Below are positions 12,295 through 15,653 of a stretch of DNA of 15,653 bases, one piece after another. The stretch comes from CAZLGC01 sp964559275 (lineage in GTDB: Bacteria > Patescibacteriota > CALEFQ01). The DNA lies in NCBI GenBank assembly GCA_964559275.1, contig CAZLGC010000024.1, positions 1 through 15,653 on the forward strand. Reading direction: 5' to 3'. The notes under the pieces were generated by a model. It did no database searches. It was given only the letters and a program-made list of their open reading frames with translations, and was not told the DNA's origin. The stretch's first letter is position 1, and each line of letters starts with the position of its first letter. Both the position numbers and the translations under genes were made by a program.

Positions 12295-12916
12295 ATTGAA
12301 CCTCCGTATCAGAAGCTGATGGAGCGGAATCGTCCGTTTTACGAAGAACCAATCCGTAATGATAGCTGCCGGCGGTGAATTCGCTTTCTATCTCAAGTCC
12401 GGCTTGCTGAATCATTTCCTTCATTTCATCTTTGCTGACCCTTTCATCCAAAGGCGGGCCAAACGGCGTATCAACTTTTTCCCATTCCAGCACAACAATC
12501 CTTCCAGAACTTTTGACAACTCGCTTGGCTTCCGCCAGAACTGCTTCCGGTTTCTTTGACTGGTAGAAAACGTGGGCCAGGAAAACCATATCGATGGAGT
12601 TGTCCTTAAGCTTGGTGCTCCGTGGAATTTCCAGATCAGCCCAAACAGTTTTCAGGTTGAGCAGCCCTTCTATCTTGGCTTTGCTGGCAACATCGGCCAG
12701 CTCACTTTTGAGAACATCGACCGCGTAAATTTGTCCGTGCTCGCCGACCATCCGGGCCGCCGGAATTGTGAAAAAACCGGCCCCGCAGCCAAAATCAGCA
12801 AATTTCATATTGCCTTCGACACCGAGGCTTTTCAATATTTGTTCGGGATTGAGAAAATCCCCTTTTTGCTTGCGCGGATCCAAAACCATTCCGCTGTCAG
12901 ATTTTTGTAGTTCCAT
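12287..12916 (-). CDS. Class I SAM-dependent methyltransferase (UbiE/ArsM-like fold)
   Basis: A 209-residue methyltransferase that uses S-adenosylmethionine. Motif I is FADFGCGAGFFT (39-50) with D41. The acidic residue that binds the ribose is in YAVDVL (64-69). The next motif is VWADLE (91-96), and NSIDMVFLAHVFYQ is the usual post-II/III segment. SGRIVVLEWEK (about 137-147) followed by FGPPLDERVS matches the Methyltransf_11/25/31 group. The closing VLRKTDD and a short acidic tail complete it. The substrate cannot be told from sequence; small metabolites, metals (arsenite) or quinones are typical of relatives. No cysteine pattern typical of ArsM is seen. The ATG at 12916 has no SD but a promoter with an extended -10 lies at 12936-12965. 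The downstream 64-residue gene overlaps by 8 nt. Confidence 0.88.
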   Translation of the reverse strand: MELQKSDSGMVLDPRKQKGDFLNPEQILKSLGVEGNMKFADFGCGAGFFTIPAARMVGEHGQIYAVDVLKSELADVASKAKIEGLLNLKTVWADLEIPRSTKLKDNSIDMVFLAHVFYQSKKPEAVLAEAKRVVKSSGRIVVLEWEKVDTPFGPPLDERVSKDEMKEMIQQAGLEIESEFTAGSYHYGLVLRKTDDSAPSASDTEVQYD

Positions 12917-12935
12917 AGCTTTTTGTTATGGCCCT

Positions 12936-12965
12936 ATTGTAGCATATACTGACTAGAAAATCCAA
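12936..12965 (-). promoter_or_regulatory. Promoter of the methyltransferase operon
   Basis: On the minus strand TTGGAT (12960-12965), an 18-bp spacer and TACAAT (12936-12941) preceded by TGC, an extended -10 like that of P2 and the phosphoesterase promoter. It lies in the short gap after the rnhB stop. Confidence 0.65.
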
Positions 12966-12976
12966 TCCTTTGCCAA

Positions 12977-13597
12977 TCAAGAAAACAAGGGAATTGCCTT
13001 GTCCTGTAATGGCCGATATGACATTCGGTGCACGGGAGACGGGCCATGCTTCGCCAACATATCCTGGTGCAACTTGGTGCCGTAGCCCTTATTAATATCA
13101 AAACCGTACCGAGGGTATTTAGTGTGCAACTCATTCATAATCCGATCCCGAGTAACTTTGGCGATGATCGAAGCCGCCGCGATTGTCATCACTTTACGAT
13201 CACCCTTGGTAACCGCCCGTTGCCGGCATGACAGGTCGCCGATGCGCACAGCGTCCAGCAAGGCAAACTCCGGAGATTTAGGCAAAGAATCAATCGCCGT
13301 CTTCATCGCCAGCCGAGTTGCCCGCAAAATATTTAGTTCATCAATTTGTTTCGGCTCAATAACGCCCACTCCCCAATCAACCCTGGCGGTCAACTCTGAA
13401 TAAAGTTCCTCCCGTTTTTCGGGGGTCAGCAACTTGGAATCTTTCAAGCCAGAAATTTTGGTCTCGGCCGACAACACTGCCACCCCGGCCACCACCGGTC
13501 CAGCCCAGGCGCCGCGCCCGGCCTCGTCTAAGCCGGCTACGGTCTTGTAGCCGAGCGACCAGAGTTCACGTTCTTGAGTTAAGTTCGGGTAGCGCAT
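12977..13597 (-). CDS. rnhB: Ribonuclease HII
   Basis: Cuts RNA at RNA-DNA junctions and starts removal of ribonucleotides misincorporated in DNA. 206 residues from the ATG at 13597 (MRYPNLTQ); a 9-residue upstream extension (MRFTFYIIV) is encoded by A/T-repeat DNA and is rejected. Motifs are GLDEAGRGAWAGPVVAG (22-38) with D24 and E25, SKLLTPEKRE (54-63), LLDAV with D115, KGD (131-133) and ASIIAKVTRDR with D151. Together they supply the four acidic catalytic residues. The C-terminal GYGTKLHQDMLAKHGPSPVHRMSYRPL is also typical. No SD is visible and the 5' flank is a 7-nt A/T repeat array, in which TTTACA-N17-TACATT could be a weak promoter. yraN, a common partner, is four genes downstream. Confidence 0.96.
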   Translation of the reverse strand: MRYPNLTQERELWSLGYKTVAGLDEAGRGAWAGPVVAGVAVLSAETKISGLKDSKLLTPEKREELYSELTARVDWGVGVIEPKQIDELNILRATRLAMKTAIDSLPKSPEFALLDAVRIGDLSCRQRAVTKGDRKVMTIAAASIIAKVTRDRIMNELHTKYPRYGFDINKGYGTKLHQDMLAKHGPSPVHRMSYRPLQDKAIPLFS

Positions 13598-13603
13598 AAC
13601 TAT

Positions 13604-13631
13604 AATGTAAAATGTAAAGCGCAAAATGTAA
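13604..13631. repeat. 7-nt periodic array upstream of rnhB
   Basis: The units AATGTAA, AATGTAA, AGCGCAA, AATGTAA follow one another without gaps (28 nt, four heptamers). It lies directly upstream of the rnhB start and was probably mistaken for coding in a longer reading of that gene. Confidence 0.65.
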
Positions 13632-13676
13632 AATTAGTTTCCGAGCCAATCTTGCCTTTTTGCTTTTTAATAGCCT

Positions 13677-13705
13677 TTGACAATAGTGCTTTTTTTACAT
13701 ATAAT
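13677..13705 (+). promoter_or_regulatory. Consensus promoter of tRNA-Pro
   Basis: Perfect TTGACA (13677-13682) and perfect TATAAT (13700-13705) with a 17-bp spacer, the best promoter in the window. Transcription would begin near 13712, about 50 nt before tRNA-Pro, and may continue into the 92-residue gene. Confidence 0.92.
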
Positions 13706-13733
13706 CGGACATAGTCAATTCCAAAAGTTTCGA

Positions 13734-13754
13734 TTTTAGATTTTGAGTTTTAAT
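13734..13754. repeat. 7-nt periodic T-rich array in the tRNA-Pro leader
   Basis: TTTTAGA, TTTTGAG and TTTTAAT follow in register and end in a T run just before tRNA-Pro. It has the same 7-nt period as the arrays at 1564-1598 and 13604-13631, but with a different unit. Confidence 0.55.
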
Positions 13755-13761
13755 TTTTTCG

Positions 13762-13838
13762 CGGGGTGTAGCCTAGTGGCTTAAGGCGCCACGTTTGGGA
13801 CGTGGAGATCCCCGGTTCAAATCCGGGCACCCCGACCA
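13762..13838 (+). tRNA. tRNA-Pro (anticodon TGG)
   Basis: The acceptor CGGGGTG/CACCCCG is followed by A and an encoded CCA (13836-13838). The anticodon stem CCACG/CGTGG holds TTTGGGA, giving anticodon TGG. The T-loop GGTTCAAATCC is canonical. C1-G72 is the expected identity pair of bacterial proline tRNA. Confidence 0.97.
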
Positions 13839-13914
13839 TAATACTCCAGACTACTACTTTCGTTGCACAAAATTGGGATCGGAATTGAAAATTGATCTAC
13901 TAATATAAACCAAT

Positions 13915-14193
13915 ATGCCAGGGTACGAAGAAAGACCCAAGATGCCTGAACCCTCTCCGGAACCAGAACCACCGAAGGAAGAGCTTGAAATTCCGGAAAC
14001 TCCGGAAGACATCGAAAAGAAACGCCAGGGAAAGATGGGCGGAAAGAAAGGCAAATCATTCGTCGAAATTTCCGAAAAGGAAGTTCCGAAATTCAACGAA
14101 GAAACAGAGGAAAGAGGTGTTGTTGGCCCACCACAAAGCCTGCCTGAAAAGGGTAGCCCCAGTGCCGCACCTCCTCCGCCTCCACCTAAATAG
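13915..14193 (+). CDS. Disordered Pro/Glu-rich small protein
   Basis: A 92-residue protein with no recognisable fold. Residues 1-36 alternate Pro, Glu and Lys (PEPSPEPEPPKEE; PETPEDIEKK). Residues 37-48 are Gly/Lys-rich (KMGGKKGK), the middle has SFVEISEKEVPKFNEE, and the end is a run of six prolines and a lysine. It has no cysteine, membrane helix or signal peptide. The reading frame is preferred over an overlapping basic frame because its Pro/Glu codon pattern is consistent throughout. There is no SD at the ATG (AAACCAATATG). It lies 76 nt after tRNA-Pro and may rely on that promoter. The run of prolines would normally need EF-P for smooth translation. Function unknown. Confidence 0.55.
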   Translation: MPGYEERPKMPEPSPEPEPPKEELEIPETPEDIEKKRQGKMGGKKGKSFVEISEKEVPKFNEETEERGVVGPPQSLPEKGSPSAAPPPPPPK

Positions 14194-14226
14194 AAAACTT
14201 GATTAGTTCACGCGTCTCAATAAGTC

Positions 14227-14247
14227 TTCAGCTGCTTTGCAGCTGAA
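14227..14247 (+). terminator. Stem-loop after the Pro/Glu-rich gene
   Basis: TTCAGCTGC (14227-14235) and GCAGCTGAA (14239-14247) form a perfect 9-bp stem with a TTT loop, 33 nt after the stop. What follows (TAATTTGAA) is only weakly T-rich, so terminator activity is uncertain. Confidence 0.5.
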
Positions 14248-14310
14248 TAATTTGAATAGATAATCAAAAAACAGCCCCGCCTTGGCAGAGTTGTTTTCAC
14301 AAGAAATTTT

Positions 14311-14343
14311 AATCCGCCCGTAGATTTACATCCAGGGCGGATT
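14311..14343. terminator. Stem-loop between convergent genes
   Basis: AATCCGCCC (14311-14319) and GGGCGGATT (14335-14343) pair perfectly around a 15-nt loop, 24 nt after the stop of the minus-strand metal-binding gene. A strict T run is missing on both strands. The spacer 14194-14367 holds nothing else visible. Confidence 0.5.
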
Positions 14344-14367
14344 ACTGTGCAGGTGATGGGCGTGCAA

Positions 14368-14736
14368 TCAGTTCTTGTGCTCCTCGGCAACCCGAGGGGC
14401 AATGGCAACCCATTCGGACCATACTTCGTCGTATTTTCCTTCCGGGTCACACTTGTTGCAGGCCCCCACGATCATCACTCCCAGCCTGTCCGGCACCCCG
14501 TCTCGATGCAGGTGAGGATGGACATGGTTCTCCGGGTCCTCTCCCCGCTTGAGATCAAAGAAGGTCTGACAGTTGTGACAGTAGACCTTCATGAGCGTGC
14601 CGGCGGCTTCGTCTGACGTGGGAAAGCATCTGGAGCAGATGCCATCGAGGTGCTTGATTTCCCTCCCGCAAGAAGGGATCAGACACCGAAACGGCTCAGC
14701 CCGAATATCGGGCTTGAACAAGGCTGTTTTTCCCAA
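14368..14736 (-). CDS. Cys/His-rich zinc-ribbon-like protein (TTG start)
   Basis: A 122-residue soluble protein I cannot assign to a family. The TTG at 14736 is supported by AGGAGG six nt upstream. Four cysteine pairs, C18/C23 (CLIPSC), C34/C37 (CSRC), C53/C56 (CHNC) and C93/C96 (CNKC), can form two zinc-ribbon-like sites. Between them is a His cluster HVHPHLH (71-77), which could hold another metal. MKVYCHNCQTFFDL resembles rubredoxin/zinc-ribbon knuckles used to bind nucleic acids or proteins. The tail (WSEWVAIAPRVAEEHKN) is plain. The gene has its own strong promoter at 14776-14804 and is flanked by convergent stem-loops, so it is an independent unit. Confidence 0.78.
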   Translation of the reverse strand: MGKTALFKPDIRAEPFRCLIPSCGREIKHLDGICSRCFPTSDEAAGTLMKVYCHNCQTFFDLKRGEDPENHVHPHLHRDGVPDRLGVMIVGACNKCDPEGKYDEVWSEWVAIAPRVAEEHKN

Positions 14737-14775
14737 GGTGTGCCTCCTTTCTCTAGATCAAAACCGTAACGCTAC

Positions 14776-14804
14776 ACCATACACCAGAACATCTTCCTTG
14801 TCAA
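14776..14804 (-). promoter_or_regulatory. Promoter of the zinc-ribbon-like gene
   Basis: On the minus strand perfect TTGACA (14799-14804), a 17-bp spacer and TATGGT (14776-14781). The -35 overlaps the stop codon of the upstream 275-residue gene. Confidence 0.8.
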
Positions 14805-15628
14805 GCTGCTTGATCTCTTGTGAAAGTTGGGAATGACAGGCCTGCTCTTTGATACAGCGTTTGTAATATTTTTTTGTCTTCTGGGTCCAATGGTTTCAAG
14901 ACCACACCTTTCTGTTGTAACGTATCAACAATTCGCTCTGTGGCCTCTAGTATGCCTTCCAAATAACTATTAGGAATCTCGGGAGCATCAATATCTCTCC
15001 AAATAGGTTGGGTACCCCTCCTGCTTATAACTTTGGCTCTTTCGTCATAGTCTTGAACTTCTCTGCCTCTTAGAATCACTACCTCTGAACGCGTATCTTC
15101 GTGGGTTTGCTTGTGCGATGCACCTATAGTTGCATCGAGTGTAACTAGCTCACCACTGCAGAAGATAAAAGCATCAATTCCTTTCCTATCAATTTTGTTG
15201 TCATTTCCTATAGTAGAATAGAAACTTGTTTCTAAGCCACCAGTAAGCATCTCTATTAAATATCTCAGGTCATTTGCAAAAGGCTTTTCCGGATCAGAGG
15301 AATCAGGATATTTTATTTCTGGTTCAGGTCCTCTTTTTCCGCCCTCGCGCCATTTTTTCATCTTCATGTCATATTTCTCAAGAGCACGATCCCATTCTTT
15401 ATCCCATTTTTCCTTGACTGCCAACAAAACCCCTCTTTCAGTCTTTTTATCCATTCTATTTCCTGACTGCAAAGCCTCCCTGTACTTTGGATCTGCATTC
15501 TCGAGGTCGCGTACAACTTTCTCGACTAAATACCCATTACTGTCACCAAACACAGCGCGCTCAAAGGCCGAACCGTCTTCCCCGAAGTCACGAAAATCGA
15601 ATTTACCTCCTTCAACTCTCCTAACCAT
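14801..15628 (-). CDS. Uncharacterised 275-residue protein
   Basis: A soluble, highly charged protein with no signal peptide or membrane helix; I do not recognise it. The N-terminal 60 residues (FDFRDFGEDGSAFERAVFGD) are acidic. Residues 60-105 are a charged helix with KEKWDKEWDRALEKYDMKMKKW. The best-ordered part is 115-190. There, DRKGIDAFIFCSGELVTLDATIG, with D147, D152 and D165, then K173 and EVVILRG, alternates strands and acids in a way loosely similar to PD-(D/E)XK nuclease cores. The canonical E-x-K is not evident, so this is only a hint. A C-terminal helix pair follows (SYLEGILEATERIVDTLQQKG; KKILQTLYQRAG). The ATG at 15628 has no SD. The gene is complete within the window, and its own promoter would lie beyond the right edge. 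Confidence 0.75.
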   Translation of the reverse strand: MVRRVEGGKFDFRDFGEDGSAFERAVFGDSNGYLVEKVVRDLENADPKYREALQSGNRMDKKTERGVLLAVKEKWDKEWDRALEKYDMKMKKWREGGKRGPEPEIKYPDSSDPEKPFANDLRYLIEMLTGGLETSFYSTIGNDNKIDRKGIDAFIFCSGELVTLDATIGASHKQTHEDTRSEVVILRGREVQDYDERAKVISRRGTQPIWRDIDAPEIPNSYLEGILEATERIVDTLQQKGVVLKPLDPEDKKILQTLYQRAGLSFPTFTRDQAA

Positions 15629-15653
15629 AAAATTGAATTTAAGGATTATTAAA

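Noticed and set aside
13598..13624. N-terminal extension of RNase HII (MRFTFYIIV)
   Set aside because: It is encoded by the 7-nt A/T repeat array, without an SD. The conserved protein begins at the ATG at 13597.
13985..14206. Basic 73-codon plus-strand frame overlapping the Pro/Glu-rich gene
   Set aside because: Its Lys/Arg bias is a frame-shift product of GAA/CCG-rich codons. The frame from 13915 has the steadier codon pattern.

Overview
The window reads as a compact bacterial chromosome segment using the standard code with TGA as stop. Its short housekeeping genes, many unassignable small proteins and single-membrane (3D-domain, no outer-membrane genes) flavour suggest a member of the Patescibacteria/CPR. 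That placement is inference, since there is no rRNA or marker set to confirm it.

Layout. Positions 1-346 are a long regulatory region with two similar tandem promoters, a perfect palindrome, a terminator-like hairpin and a structured leader, all feeding a plus-strand 3D-domain cell-wall protein (347-976). Almost everything else is on the minus strand. Positions 1064-2535 hold a Cys-rich membrane micro-protein, a tRNA cluster (Cys-Leu-Arg in transcription order) and a chain of four very small genes. The first three of the four overlap by 4 bp and start at TTG or GTG behind strong Shine-Dalgarno (SD) sites. This chain continues directly from a base-excision-repair group: endonuclease IV, a SpoIIAA-like protein and a family-4 uracil-DNA glycosylase (4423-2547). 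Next come trigger factor (tig), then nusA followed by hppA, a K+-independent H+-pyrophosphatase with an unusual extra C-terminal domain. Further right are a calcineurin-like phosphoesterase, a YraN-type nuclease-like protein, a Gly-rich anchored surface protein, a small membrane protein, a methyltransferase and RNase HII. On the plus strand are tRNA-Pro and a disordered Pro/Glu-rich protein. The right end has a Cys/His-rich metal-binding protein and an unrecognised 275-residue protein.

How the parts relate. Nfo and UDG are consecutive enzymes of uracil/AP-site repair, and RNase HII adds ribonucleotide repair. NusA, Tig and the tRNAs serve gene expression, and HppA energises the membrane. The 3D protein, the anchored Gly-rich protein and several one- or two-helix micro-proteins belong to the envelope.

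Regulation. At least nine sigma-70-type promoters can be read, several with an extended TGC upstream of the -10. Ribosome binding is bimodal. Most conserved genes have no visible SD, while small or accessory genes have near-perfect AGGAGG, including all the TTG and GTG starts. The least explained items are the 1-346 leader, the micro-protein chain at 1856-2535, the overlapping hairpins before yraN, the HppA tail and the 7-nt periodic intergenic arrays.
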